A stretch of 64,000 nucleotides of DNA from Callaeas wilsoni. Its lineage: Eukaryota > Chordata > Aves > Passeriformes > Callaeidae. The position numbers were made by a program, and so were the translations under genes. The stretch is taken from assembly GCA_013398955.1 (NCBI GenBank), contig VWPU01010352.1:1-64000 (forward strand), read 5' to 3'. Each line of letters begins with the position of its first letter. The first letter of the stretch is position 1. Under the pieces are notes generated by a model, which worked only from the letters and a program-made list of their open reading frames with translations, had not been told where the DNA came from and made no database searches. This document shows, piece after piece, positions 12,514 through 25,400 of this stretch.

Positions 12514-13180
12514 GTGAAGGTTAAACTTGTATATTCATTAGAGACTCTTCTCAAAGGATATTTCTTACCTCTGAATGCACAGTTCTGTAACATTTGAAAA
12601 CATCTACTATTTTCTGCATCTTCCACATTTGCAGGGCATAGGATACTTTCCGTATCTGTCATTTAATTTTATTTGTTTGGGGGGTTTTTGCCTCTAAAAT
12701 AATTTCTTCAGCTCTTATCTGAAAGTTAGTTGTTTTATCCCACTATTCCATATTTCATATGTCCCAGTCTCTTGAATTTCTTTGCTTTCTGGATAACAAT
12801 CATTCTGACTTTCTGAACCAATCATATCACAAATCACAGATGATCTTTTCTGTTTATTGATGCTACAGTTAATTAACTTTTCTTGGGTTAATCCAACTCA
12901 GTTAGGTCTACTACCATGTCTCATCTCATTTATCTGTGTGGGGACCCTGACTTGTAGCACATCCTTGTGACAGTACTTGCTCCATTCAGAGAGATACACA
13001 ATTTTTTCAGTTTTAAGATTTCTATAAAACAATACATTGTTGAGCTAACCTTCACAGCATCTTTGTTCCCTTGAGAGCTCCATAGTTTATTTTCTGCTCT
13101 AATAGCTTCCATCCTTCCAGTTAGTTGTCTATCACTGGTGCTAATTTATTTCATCTGAAAGCTCAGTGTTATCTTTCTGG

Positions 13181-13550
13181 TCTCTTCAGCCTGGAGGAGA
13201 CTGAGAGGAGACCTTGTTCCAGTTAAAACTTCCTCATGAGGGGCAGCTGAAGGGGCAGGTACTGTTCTCTTCTCTGTGGTGACCAGTGACAGGACTCAAG
13301 AGAATGGCCTGAAGCTGAGTCAGAGGAGGGTTAGGTTGGATATTAGGAAAAGGTTCTTCACCCAGAGGGTGGTTGGGCACTGGAACAGGCTTCACAGGGC
13401 AGTGCTCACAGCACCAACTCTGATGCTCAAGAAGCGTTTGGACAATGATCTCAGGCATGTGGTGTGATTCTTGGGTGTCCTATGCAAGGCCAGGAGTTGG
13501 ACTCAATGATCCTTGTGAGTCCCTTCCAACTCAGTGTATTCTGTGATTTC
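13181..13550 (+). mobile_element. CR1 LINE, 3' 370 bp with ORF2 C-terminus
   Basis: A well preserved sense-strand CR1 3' end. It contains TCTTCAGCCTGGAGGAGACT, GACCAGTGACAGGACTCA, GGTTGGATATTAGGAAAAGG, TTCACCCAGAGGGTGGTTGG, GGCCAGGAGTTGGACTC and CCCTTCCAACTCAGTG, and ends in ATTCTGTGATT. It is 5'-truncated. It belongs to the same CR1 type as the copy at about 41125. Confidence 0.93.
13276..13467 (+). pseudogene. Fragment of CR1 ORF2 C-terminal end
   Basis: The translated frame contains [27 protein letters not shown] and [12 protein letters not shown]. This is the characteristic C-terminal end of the CR1 endonuclease/reverse transcriptase polyprotein, downstream of the polymerase domain. The catalytic domains are missing because the element is 5'-truncated, so it is a relic with no expected function. 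The ATG at 13276 is incidental. Confidence 0.85.
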
Positions 13551-13845
13551 TGCAAGATAACAGGAGCAGACACTCTTACTGCAGACTGCTGTGTCAAGTG
13601 GGCTTGATGATCCGGGTTCTTGGGCACAGGTAATGTGAAACTTGCCCATATTTCTGCTGCCATTCTTCCTCAGGGATCAAAAGGAATTATCAAATTATTT
13701 TTTCATGTTATATTATTCTAATTTCATCAAAATTTTCAAACATCTCGAAGTCAGTTTTTTAGTCTAACCTGGTCAAGAGGGAGGGCTCTGCATATATTCA
13801 ACAACGTCTTTAGGTACTTATTTATATTCTTCATCTTTTATATCT

Positions 13846-14196
13846 AGAAACATAGAATGCTTTGGGTTGAAAGGACCTTTAAAGATCGTCTAGTTCAACC
13901 TCCCTGCAATGTTCAGGGATATCTTCAACTCAAACAGGTTGCTCGAAGCTGCAATCAACCTTACCTTGAGTGTATCTGTGGTGAGACATTTATCACCTCT
14001 CTGGGCAGCCTGTGCCAGTGTTTCACCGCCTTCATTGTAAAAAACTTCTTCCTTACATCTACACTGAAGCTACCTTCTTTTAGTTTTAAACCCTTACCCC
14101 TTATCCTACTGCTCTAGACTTTACTAAAAAGTCTGTCTCCATGTTGCTTTTAGTCCCCTTTTATGTATTCAAAGGCCACAATAAGGTGTCCCCTGT
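13846..14196 (-). mobile_element. CR1 LINE 3' fragment
   Basis: Antisense CR1 with AACATAGAATGCTTTGGG, GATCGTCTAGTTCAACC, GGGCAGCCTGTGCCAGTG, AACTTCTTCCTTACATCT, ACCCCTTATCCTACTGCT and ACAATAAGGTGTCCCCT in family order. It stops soon after the last block. It is about 350 bp, with scattered substitutions and no coding remnant. Confidence 0.92.
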
Positions 14197-16250
14197 CAAA
14201 GTTAAATTAGACATGTTAAATCGCCTGCAGTTCATTTTTCAACGCTGACTTTAGGGAGCACCAAGGACAGTATTCTCTGCCCAGCCTCTGAATAACTAAG
14301 CTTAGGTGAGATGGAGATGTTCTCTGACACTGTATGGATTCACCCTTTTTCAGAAAGAAGGATGCAATTTATGGCCCTCACTGATCACAGAGAACTGGGA
14401 CTCCTGTTAGCCAAGTGCCGGTAACTGGGATGGGTAAAGGGCAGAGATCTTTAGCACCATAACAAAAGAGTTTCTAATTTTCATCTAATTTTCATCTAAT
14501 TTTCTAATTTTCATCTATATTGGCAACCTACTGCAGTGCTTGTGCAACATACCGTAGTTCCATGCAAAAATCTTGGATCGTGACAGTTCTTGCTGAGAAC
14601 ACACAAGAGGTCAGTAGTTTCAGCAAAGTACCATACTACACCCTGGAGCAGTAATACAGATTTCTAAGTATTATCATTTGGTATGTATTCATGCCTTTTT
14701 GTAAAACTTCTTCCTTTTGGAATTCCCTGAAGTGGCTCAATACATTTTGGTACATGTTCTCCTTGAATAGTCTGGTGCTTTTGCTACTGTTGTAATAGAT
14801 TATTTTTATCATCATCATCAACCACAACAATTACAACAAAGGCAAAGTAAAAGGTATTTGTCTGGATTACCTTTCAAATTTATGAACAAACAATTTCTCA
14901 GTGAACCGTTTCAGATATCCTCCAAACACTACAACCTTTTACAAGTTCAGACTTCCAATTAAGATCATGCTAGGAATGCAATCAAGGATCTCAGCACTCA
15001 GAAGTTAATTATCTCCTCAGGCTAAGTCATAAACATACTTGTTTTGTTTTTGACCACTTCATCTAATGATATAACGTATTTAGAAGATACAGATTTTTTC
15101 AGTTGTTATCAAGAGGGCCTATGGTGAGACTGTGGGAGTTTTTGTCACTGCTGAAATACAGCAAAAGATAAACAGTTTCTGTGAAATAACAGCGCCGGGT
15201 ACTCTCTGTCCAAAATTACCCACAGTCTGCAACACCACATAAAGCTCCAAGATTGCTACAGATCTTCTCTGCATGCTCAGCCAACTTACTCATCCCCAAA
15301 ATTGGCTGGATTTGAGCCATGCATATACATTTCCTCTATATATGTGCTCTAAGAGAGATGATTTAGACTGACCTCATGGAAAGCTGAACAGGGCCGAAGA
15401 TAAATAACTGAATAATCCTTTCTGTCCCTGATCAAATGGTTGTCTTATTCACAAGGGCCAAAAACCTCTCTGACTATCAAAAAGCAATGACAGTATTTGA
15501 AACTTCCGAGTTAATCCAGCTCAAAGTTGGATTGACTGCCCCAGAGACTTCTAATTGCCAGATGGTTCTGCTAATGCCCACCTGGGAAAGCGTGTGATTT
15601 GTGTGGCTCACACAGATAATCTGATCTGCTGCCAAAAGGCAGTGCCTGAAAGAAATGAATCCACTGTCAACATTTCTAGGTTTTAGATGTGTTTGTGGAC
15701 TGATAACAGCCGTCACTTTCCAACTCCACTGTAATTCTTGAAATTCATTAGAGATAAACTGTTACAATTGAGGTGCATTTTTGGGAGGGATATTTAGCCT
15801 TGTTCAGCTTCCACTTCCCAAAAGCAGTGTTTTGTTATATCTACATTTTCAGCTCAGTGCTGCTCAGAAAATGATCAGACCCACCCACCATAGGTACCAC
15901 AAAATTTCACAAAAACCTTAAGCAGCATGAATTGAGGGGCTCTCCCGTGGCAGAGAGACATAATTGAGGTGTAGTCTCCAGTCCACTGGCACAGGAGCAA
16001 ATCTAGGTCCACAGAACAGACCAAAACTGCACTTGTTCTTCACTAGCAGTAAGAGTGAGACAAGTGCACCCTGGAAAGATGACATCCACCCAGGAAAGAC
16101 TGAGCTCCATTCTTCCACCATACAGCACTAATAATTTGAGCTGTAGCTACAGCCAGTTTTGCAGATCGCCCATAAGCAGCGGTATGGGCTAATCATGTGA
16201 GACAGCACACTCATGAGTCCTCTCTTACTGTTGTCTTGCAGACATATAAA
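14197..16250. other. Unique non-coding DNA; possible regulatory segment
   Basis: No gene is seen. It contains the small CTAATTTTCAT tandem repeat at 14474-14514. A cluster of short inverted repeats at 15592-15641 lies in a stretch with little simple sequence (see findings). The ORFs (60-79 codons) are not recognised. Confidence 0.5.
14474..14514. repeat. CTAATTTTCAT mini-tandem repeat
   Basis: The 11-bp unit CTAATTTTCAT is present at 14474, 14485 and 14504. A truncated 8-bp unit lies at 14496. Confidence 0.9.
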
Positions 16251-16412
16251 AGAATCATAGAATCATGCCATGTTTTGGGTTGAGAGGGACCTTTTAAAGA
16301 TCATCTCGTCCATTCCTCCTGACACTGGCAAGGACATCTTTCACTAGATCAGGTTACTCAAAGCCCCATCCAACCTGACCCTGAGCACCTCCAGGACTGG
16401 TGCATTCACAAC
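16251..16412 (-). mobile_element. CR1 LINE 3' fragment
   Basis: Antisense CR1 tail and 3' UTR: AGAATCATAGAATCATGCC, GTTTTGGGTTGAGAGGGACC, AAGATCATCTCGTCCATTC, CAGGTTACTCAAAGCCCC, ATCCAACCTGACCCTGAGCA. It is about 160 bp, 5'-truncated and non-coding. Confidence 0.92.
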
Positions 16413-19400
16413 CAATATGCTTTTGGTTTTGAGGAGCAATGTCATAGCAAGTAATTCATTTCAATGGTGGGACAAATAACACAGAAACTCTGCTCAAGAG
16501 GAATATTAGCAGCCAAGAAAACACAGACTGTAACGGTATCTGAAAAAGCTTTAGGTGAAACATAGTAGGTTCATGACAGCCAGCTAGTAAATATTGTCCC
16601 AGTGACCAGCATCCATAAAGGAAAGAACCAATGACAAACAAATAATCACTATTTCCTGTTTTCCATCAACAACTCTGAAAGCATTGTCCTGCCTCACTGC
16701 TTACTCACCCTTACCAGTGCCACAGGTGATCACTGTTCTATTTCACCTACTAGAAGGGGAATCTTGATTGTTGTTCACTCTTTTGCATGGCAAAGTTTTT
16801 ATGGGGAGAAAACCATTCCTTATAAAGATACTGAGAATTCACATTTTGCATTCACCATTTCATATGCTCTTTGTGGTTTTGTATTTCACATCGATCAGAG
16901 ACTGTATCCTAAAAACTGGCCAGAAAAGATCCCACCTGTTTTTGTAACTTGAGCGGACATAGACAACCATTCAGTATCAGTAAATAAAATACAGTATCTG
17001 GGAACATGACAGAGCAGTAGACTTACAGGAGCTCCAAAATGAACACAGTCATCCAGGGAGAGCTGGAAAGGTCTTCACTCTATTCTAAATGCTAATCCCT
17101 GTTGTCCTATTCAGTGCACAGAGCAGGACAAATGCACTGCTGGTATAAACAGGCACAGCAATACTGAGAAGCTGCTCTCACAAACACCATCACTGAATTT
17201 GGGACAATTTTCCTTTATGCCTCCCATCCTACTTTCAGACTTACATTTTTCAGCTGTCACTGATGTCCATATAGTCATCCTATTCCTTGACAGGTTGTTT
17301 TCTGGACGTTTAAGAAGCACAGTCTAGATCCAGAAAGTTAAACTTTCTGTCTTATGGTGGAAGCTGCTGTGCTCTGCTTGCTGTGCATGAGGGAAGGCTT
17401 TGCTCCCAGACCCAGATCTACAACAGGCAAACAAAACCACCAGCAGCTCAGAGCTGGCAACACTAGGAGGTGTCAAGCAAAAGGATGCCTGAATTTTTTT
17501 CTCTAAGTTGAACACAGGTGTGAAGCCTACCACAACACACCTCTGTGAAATACAGTTCAAGCCTACTGTTTTCTCAAAGGAAGATGGGGACAAAATTCAC
17601 AAGGAAACCCCTTTAGCTTGTTGTCATGGTTTTTCAGTAAGAAACACCTGAGCAGGAAGGAGAAGGCTTGATGTTGGAGGTGTTCTGAACTTACCATTAC
17701 CAGAGGCCAGGAGAGTGGTGTTATTGTGGCAAATGCCAAGGGAGAGCCATTCTGTCTAGTAAGAGAAGGGACACTTTGCAAGGAAGAAATTAAAATTAGA
17801 GGATTACAAAGCAGGCTAACAAAAAGGCCATTTTGGTAGTCTCAAGGGTATTTAAACACTTCCTCAGTAAATGTTAGAAATAATCTAGAACTAAATGTTT
17901 GAATCTCAAGGTTTTCACTTACCTGAAGACCTCATGATCAATTAGTCTGTTAAAACATGGCACATTGCAACATCATCTCCACCATTTCAGCTGAATTCAG
18001 TGTAGTACAACAAGCACAGGAAAAATTAGTTTAATGATGTCTTTTTTTTCTGAATTCCAAAAATCTGAGGAAGAAACTCCCAGGACCTCAAGAGCCATAG
18101 TGAGGAATCACTTGACTCACTTTCCTAAATGTCAGTGCGTATATTTAATTCAAAGGGCACTTTAGGCTGCTCTCTTTTTGGCTTGGTTTTTCTGATCCTA
18201 TCAAGTTTTCTTAAATGAGTGAAGCTTTCTGGGTATTAATAAGTGCTTTTCCAGCCTAATATGGAAATATTTCATCTTTTTTTTGCTTTTTCCCCCCTGT
18301 GCTTACTGCCAGAAAATACTTATTTAGATTCTAACACACGGTTAAAGTACTCCAACTCTTCCTTGATAAACTACTACAAATCTCTCACGCTTCTCTTTCT
18401 TTTTTTCTTTTTTGTTTTTCCTTTTTGAGGGAATAGATTTTTCATTTATACCTGTTTTTGTGCCCCACAGCATGTCTAAGGCAAGAACGAAGAGGCTCTG
18501 GATCTCAGAATAAGAGTCACAACTCCCTCAATTCAAACAGCTTAACTCTTTTTGTCAGTAAAATTATTGTCTATGAAGCCTCAACAAGAAGACATAGCTC
18601 CAATGTGGAACTGTGGGGATTTTTTGGGCTGAAATATATTTATGCAATTACTTTGGCTGTCTCAGGGAAGAATTTCTGAAGCACACTAGAACGCCATAAA
18701 GATGCAACAGTGACTTTCATTTTTGCAGTTTTAAGCTGCCAACAAGCAGAAGAAATGTAAGAAATTGCACTAGTCTCCGAAATCTTTTATTCTTTTTCTG
18801 TACTCTCAAGAGTGACCCAAGGATGCTCCAAAAGCCTTTCACTTGCAGCATTGGAATATTTACCACCATCCAACAACTTGAATTAAAGAAGAGCTTCTCT
18901 TAGCTGGTACCAAACCTAACTTTGTCATTGTCTTTTTTCTCATAAGTCAACAAACCCATTCCACATCGCACGGTACTTTATCAAAGCACTTGATTCTGCA
19001 CATCAAAACTCAAACAGCGACAGGAAAATAATGTATATTTGGGAAGTGCTTACAGATACAGAAACACATATGTGCCTGGCCCACTGAGGTAGCACGAATT
19101 ATTTATCGTGTTTATAACACATTTTTCAGATATAGTTTTGGTCAATGAACAGAAAGAATATATCATTGCAAGAAGTTTCACTGATAATATACAGAGCTGA
19201 GTATTGACTAAGAGTCTTATTCAGCCATCAGCACTGAGTCAATAATGTTATAAGTCTGCTGTGGTCAAAGAACCTGTACTGTATTACAGCAAAGCATAAT
19301 CCATCTGGATTGAAAAGTGAGGATGCACATGTGAACTGTGGGACCACACCTTGAAAGAACAGGGATTTCCAAAAAAGTCATAACAGGTATATGGACATAA

Positions 19401-19510
19401 CAGGCCACAATAAAGATCTTTGTGTTGCGGTGGTCCAGCCCACCTTTGGGCTGAGAATGGACAAAGGCATACAGTGGGTGGCACCAAAGTTTAAGTTCCA
19501 GCCTCCTGGA
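16413..19510. other. Unique non-coding DNA
   Basis: No gene or mobile element is recognised. The ORFs (61-89 codons) are scattered on both strands. T-rich simple sequence occurs at about 18390-18425. Confidence 0.5.
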
Positions 19511-20120
19511 TGTCATTCCACCTAGTTATTCCTCCTTCGTTCCAGAAACATCTTTTTTCTTTAGTCACCCATTGTCTTCTACCCTTCATGTTTATGTATA
19601 TCCTTGTTGTGTAGTCAATTAAGTTCTGGAAAGATCTATTGTTCTGTGATCTCCATTGGTCTATTGTAATTGAACCTTCCCTATTGTTCCTTTTATGGTA
19701 GATCTGACACCTTTTGTCTTCTCCCTATTGGTTTAGCCCTTTGTTCCTCCCTTCTCCTCCCCTACCTTAAAAGACAGTGTAACTGTCATTCTGTGCTCTT
19801 TTGTTGCTCCTCATCCTGGCCTCCTGACCTCCGGGTTGGGTGCTGCAACATTGAGTCTCTCTTTCCTCCTTCGCCTCTGCCTATCGCTACTGTTACCATC
19901 GGCTGCTGCCAGCTCCACTGTGAGCCCAGACGCAGACAGCTCCAGCAGGAGCTTCCATCAGACTCAAAGCTTCTCCCTGTCTCGCCACCGGGACACTTGA
20001 AGCTAGTCGCCTGCTCGGCCACCGGGCGGTCAAGCGGTCAGCGACATCTTTGGATCTTTATTGATCCAAAGAAGTACCAAGACCTGCCAGCTGCTCTCTT
20101 CTGTCCAAAATTCTCTCCCA
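19511..20120 (+). mobile_element. Candidate solo LTR or other promoter-like CpG-rich element
   Basis: This block differs in composition from its surroundings. Two ATTGG (inverted CCAAT) boxes lie at about 19654 and 19727. A TATA-like CTTAAAAGA lies at about 19766-19773, preceded by a pyrimidine-rich stretch. Downstream is a GC-rich, CpG-rich segment at about 19830-20045. This is the U3-R-U5 order of avian endogenous retroviral LTRs. TGTCATTCC at 19511 and TCTCTCCCA near 20120 are only candidate ends. I could not find a convincing target duplication or an AATAAA signal. A genuine small CpG-island promoter is the alternative. The 152-codon ORF at 19670-20128 is probably incidental. Confidence 0.45.
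19766..19773 (+). promoter_or_regulatory. TATA-like box of the CpG-rich element
   Basis: CTTAAAAGA lies about 40 bp downstream of an ATTGG box and just upstream of the CpG-rich segment. Transcription, if any, would start near 19795-19800 on the plus strand. This is inferred from spacing only. Confidence 0.3.
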
Positions 20121-22407
20121 TAGCCTGAAAAAATACTCTTCTAATGAGAATCTGAAGAAAAATCCAGCCTACATTTATTTAGTGACAGAGAATATAGAGA
20201 AACAATTGGACCTCAATGTAAGAATCCTGACCTAAGAAGATATCAGAAACATGCATGTCCTTTTAATGATGTATCATTAAAGAACAGAAAATCCCAAGTC
20301 TAGAGGCTGAAGCAAGCAAGAAGCAATGAAAAGTAAGTTGCTCGTTTTTAGTAAGAGTAAATTAAAAACTGGGGCAGTTTACCAGTGAACTTTCCATATT
20401 TAGGAGTGCTTTGAAGAATACAAGTTATCCTTTTAGAAATTATGAATTTGGCATGAAGTTATTGGTTCCAATAAAAAGTGTGCATGAAATGTGCATGTCT
20501 GCCTCCTGTGTAATGCAGGTGATCAGAAAGGTCTCTTTTCCCTTGAAATTGATTAATGCATTACTTGGAGGCTAGATCTTAACTAGCTTGGATCTTTTAA
20601 TGAAATTCCTCTGATCTCAGAAAAGGATTAATGTGAAGGAAAACACACGAAGAGATTTGGATTTCCTTGCATTAACGTTAAGTGATCACTGCTATCTGCA
20701 CTATTTTTCCAGCCACTCAATGATTATCACTGGATTTTTCAAAACCACATAAATTTTAGGCACCCAGATCCTTCTGCCTTTCAACTTGCACTTTCTGCAC
20801 TGGCTACAAACCTCATCAGTGCAAAATGAACCTTTGCCAAGACCATGGCTGTTCTTTTCAAGAGTTAACTGCAGCAAATTGGTTACATAATTAGAGTTAC
20901 AATTTGCCTCATTACAAACAAGCAATGAAAACTTTAATCCTCCTTCATCCCAAGAATCAAAGTGTGGAAGCTCTAAATCTTGTCTGAAATGGCAAATAAG
21001 AACAAACCTTGACAGTGCTAAATAGAGACAGGGAACTATTTTGGAAGACTTGTAAGACAAATTGATCATGCATTACTCTGTTTCTGCCTTAGGGGCAACA
21101 TTGATGAACACTAAAAATGCTGCTGTACAAAGAAAAAAAAAAAAAAAAGAAAAAACAAGAGAGAGAAATAGATATTTCCCTGCTTTAATTTATTCTAGAC
21201 CTCCTGTAATTAGAAGAAATTATTGTTGTCTGATATTCGTTCTTCTCATTAGGCAGTTTGGGAGGAAACAAATTCATCCTTTCTGAAGAGAATGATGCTT
21301 TTCTAGAGGTGGCAAAAAATTCTCAGCCTCCACTTAACAATTAAGTGTAGTGTTTATAATCTCTTTTTTCTCAAGGCTGCTAGTAGTTCTAAAACCATAC
21401 CCGAGGAACATATAAATGCCATTGCAGGGCTTTTGGCTCTTCCAGTCCCCTCTCTACACAAAAGCTCACTTCTTTCTGCATAATGATTGCTTTGCAAAAT
21501 ATATAGGTTGTACCTCTATGCAGCCTGCCTGATAAGTAGGAGGGAGAAAAATGAACCTTACTCACTACCCAAATTTGTTACTGAGGGTGCCACTACCACT
21601 CCATGTGGTACATACTGCTAAAAGAAAAATAGGAATGGTTAATTCAAAGATCTCCATCTATTGAGAAAATGATTGTCTGAAAGAGAAGCTGACCCTCAGA
21701 TGCCAGTTCTTGTGGCCTTAGATGTTCGCCTATTGCAAGACAGCAATGATAGTCTGCAAACAGAGTCAGGCTAAGGTGGAATTGCAGTGCACCACACACA
21801 GACAACGGCTGGATTTTACATTTATTGATTTGGAGAAGGATTGGTGTCCTCTGGAGATGCAATATCCAAGGCACTAAAGAAGCAATCCTTCAAAGGAAAC
21901 ATCTGGACTTCTTGAGGGGTGGGACAGCTCCAGGTAAGTTTGAAACAGAACACCTTTGTCAGGTTAGATGTCTGTATACTTCAGCTGTTCCAGGGGAGGG
22001 ATGTCTGTTTGGACAGCCCATCTCCTCTTCGCCTTTCTGGAGGAGGTGGATGGAGCAGCAGGATCCTTTACATCCGAGAGAAAAGCTTGGAAGTTTCTCT
22101 GTTTTTTCAGAGTGGGCTCGGTTTTGGTCTGCTGATTTGCAGGGCATTGCTATAAAGAAGGATCCAACACTTTTCCAAGTCTCTAAATGTCTCATACAAT
22201 CATTGAAAGCAGGGTGCTGTGTTTTGCTATGGTTCGAGCTGAGGGTTTTTTGCTCTGAATAAACAGGAAAGCAAGGATTATGTTTCAGATGAGTTGTAAA
22301 GAACATTTTCATAATCTAGAGGCAGGAAAAACAAATAAACGAAAAACCACCTGCAGTACAGGCAGCATTTGATGGCTATGCAGTACCCAAGCCATCGAAA
22401 TCTGTGT
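20121..22407. other. Unique non-coding DNA
   Basis: A poly-A run (interrupted once by G) lies at about 21130-21155. The minus-strand ORF of 122 codons (20701-21069) and the plus-strand ORF of 145 codons (21825-22262) have no recognised domain. The second is overlapped by a 117-codon ORF on the other strand (21959-22312). I treat them as chance. Confidence 0.5.
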
Positions 22408-22428
22408 TGTGTGTGTGTGTGTGTGTGT
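22405..22428. repeat. (TG)n microsatellite
   Basis: About 10 GT/TG units (TGTGTTGTGTGTGTG...) in otherwise unique DNA. Confidence 0.9.
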
Positions 22429-25400
22429 CTTGTAATTGAAGCTGAAGCAGTCTGTCCTCCCGAGCGTGAATCCCTTTTATGCTACCGTCCCCTCTTTGGC
22501 TGACTTCTCATCTCAAGCCGAATTGAACCACATGGTTTGGGATAAAGAGTGCTTAGATAGATATGAAAAAACATGCCTCTCAGATGTTATGAAACAGTCT
22601 CTTTTTTGCAGAGAAAGAGCCAGAATAAGATCAGATTAGTGTACTGTTATGATCCCCCTGTCTTTTGTTCTCTTGCTCTGATGTAAACGTAAAGCCAGGC
22701 TGATGATTTTTTCAAAAGCATGGGCCCTCTGCCTCATAACAAGTCTCTCTTTGTTTTTCTGTGCATGTGTGGCTCTGTGTCAGTGTATGCTCAAGGATCT
22801 ACTTTTTCTATCTTGGCTGTTCCAGAACAAACTGTATGTGGCATATAGAACATATTTCAAACTGTTTCTAAACGGTGATTATATGCAAAGCACCTGATGG
22901 AAAGCTATGTAGATGTTTAGGTATTACATACACTTAAAAAATCACCTTTCCACAGAGATTAAACAACTTCTCAGAAAATTAGGGAAAGTCATTTTATCCT
23001 GCAAATTTATTACTGATAATGGGATGGTGTTGTGAGCCCTGTTTCTGGTTTGGATCTATGGTGAAGCTCATATCTGAGACAGTCCCTGCTATTTCCGGAA
23101 AAAAACTTGGCTCCTTTTTTCAGTCCAACCCCTTTATGATTAATTTTACCAACTATGTTCCATCATTTTTTTTCCTCTTGATAAATATTCCCTCCAAGAA
23201 TATTCCTACTTCATGATCAAACCTATTAATCCTTCTTATTTGTGTGTCTTTGAGCGTGTTTCTTTCAATAGAGCTAGAAAACTAGAGAATTCTTGGCAAA
23301 TGAATGTTAACAAAACAGATGATGAAAAGAGAACCTAATAGGAGACAATTCTAAATACCTTTGCTCACAAGCTTGTAGTACTGTTCTGTAATTAAGACAT
23401 TTAAGAGCTTTTGGTCAAAATCAAAGCAACTATTTATAGGGTTTTTTCGGAGTTGACAGAAAGAAGTATTTCCCATCTTAAAATTACTCTCTTGGAGAAT
23501 TAAGATTGATCATCTTTCAGTAATGCTGATTCCTCTCTATTAGCTAGAAAATGTGTCCTGCCTAGACAGAACCAAATAATTTTTTGGCACCTAATATTAG
23601 GAAAGCCAAATTCTGTCCTAACTATTCTCCACTAATACCTTTTGACTACACATCAGTATTCTCTAGACGGAGATATCTGCTGTAACTGTATTTTAACATG
23701 GTAAAAGGCCCATAGACCACCTGTGCTTAGCCAGGCTGCAGATGACACCTGGCCACACGCAGGTGCCTGCTCACTCCCTGAAACCAAATATCCTGGCAAA
23801 CGGCCTGAGCAACAACCCCTGGTAGGACAAAAATGCAAAAGAACACGGATAAAATGGACAACAGTCTCTGGAGTTTGTTTGCCAAACTCCATCACAGTAA
23901 ATAAATAAGTATTGGCTGGACGTTCAGTGGGGAATTTCAAAGTTGCTTTCGAAAGATGGAAGTCAACCTGAAGGAGCACACTGGCATAGAATAAAATATT
24001 TTTAAGTCGGGAGCAATCTTATAGCAAGAGAGGCAGCAGTCTGAGTCGGCTTTGGGGCTGCCAGAAGTTGCCTCATGGCATCACTACCCTGCCCAGTCTG
24101 GGCTGAACATCCCCTGGAACGCTGCAGGGAAACAGCAGCCAGCCAGCAAGGCACAGCCAGGGCAGCATGCAGGGATGCTGGAATGAGCACTGATGCCCGT
24201 GTTTGAGGGTTTTTTCCTTTTTTTTTGGATATGCTTACAAGTTTCTTTCCAACTTCTTTTACTCTTGGCTAACTTTACCTTCACTGTCTCTCTCTCCTTT
24301 TTTTTTTTTTAATTGTGTTATTTTCTTCAGCTGGAGACACTATGAAAAATTGTCACCAAGACATCTGGTTTTGCCTTTGAGCTATATCATATTTCATCCG
24401 GTTTTGACGATAAAGAGGATATTTTCAGACATAGTCATATATATCAAAACAGGAAGAATGTTTACAAGAAAAGACAACTTCCAAATCTAGCTGAGAGGTT
24501 TAATCTCACAGACAGGTATAATCAGAACCAGGGACTGGAAGATGGAGAACAGGAAATTCAAAGTGGAAATAAAGGTGCTCATTCTTAATGATTCAAGTAA
24601 ATAACTGCCAAATCACACGCTATTGTAGGCCTCCTGCCTCTGGAAACATTAAAAAATATCAATATTTTTCTGTGACACATATTTTGCTTCATCTTCAGGT
24701 TGTTTGGCTTGAGATAAGAATTATGAAGCAAAATTAATTATTCAGTGTTTGAATGGTCACAGTTGCTTTTTAACACCTATGAAATATCAGAGCTCATTTA
24801 AAAATAGTTTAAAATTGGTTATTGTGAAAATATTTTGAATTGTTTTTTTCTTCTATTAATATATCTTAGTTTTCCATGATGGTCTTTTTCATTTTTATTA
24901 TTTTAAAAGGAATTCTTTTACACTAAAATCAGGAAACAGTGTTTATTTGAATTTTCATTTGCAGTTTCAATATTTAAATTGAATTTACTTGTATTTTGCA
25001 CTGCAATTTCTGTTTCTCCATTTAAAAAACTGTACAAAATTTATTCATTTTAGTATGTACAAAAGCTCTTCTCCTGTGACAAAAACAGGAAATTTTCTTG
25101 TGAAGTGAGTGCAAACTAAGGGTTGAAGAAGGAAGTTTGAGATTTTGCAAAGCAAATCCTGGGTTGATTTCTGCCTCAGTTTCATTTGATCTCAAAGTAG
25201 CAAACCCTTGCACATTAGTCAGTGGGAAATATAAGCTGTTGGACTGTGCTGTATGTCTGTGCTGATGTTGTTCACAAGTCCAACAAAGCATAGCAAACAG
25301 TGAGCAAGATATGAAATAAGGAGAGGATAAGGACATTAATACAGAAATTTGATGAAATAAGGGGAAAAAAGCTACATCAGAACAAAATTCCAGAGCTAAA

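Larger units (their letters stand above)
10359..13180. other. Unique non-coding DNA with two trinucleotide repeats
   Basis: No gene is recognised. TAA (11591-11629) and GCA (12494-12513) microsatellites are listed separately. The 96-codon plus-strand ORF at 11999-12289 contains homopolymer-encoded K and F runs and has no recognised domain. Confidence 0.55.

Noticed and set aside
19670..20128. 152-codon plus-strand ORF
   Set aside because: It lies wholly in the CpG-rich LTR-like block, matches no family, and is opposed by a 78-codon minus-strand ORF. High GC explains its length.
21825..22312. 145-codon plus and 117-codon minus ORFs
   Set aside because: They overlap on opposite strands and no domain is recognised.
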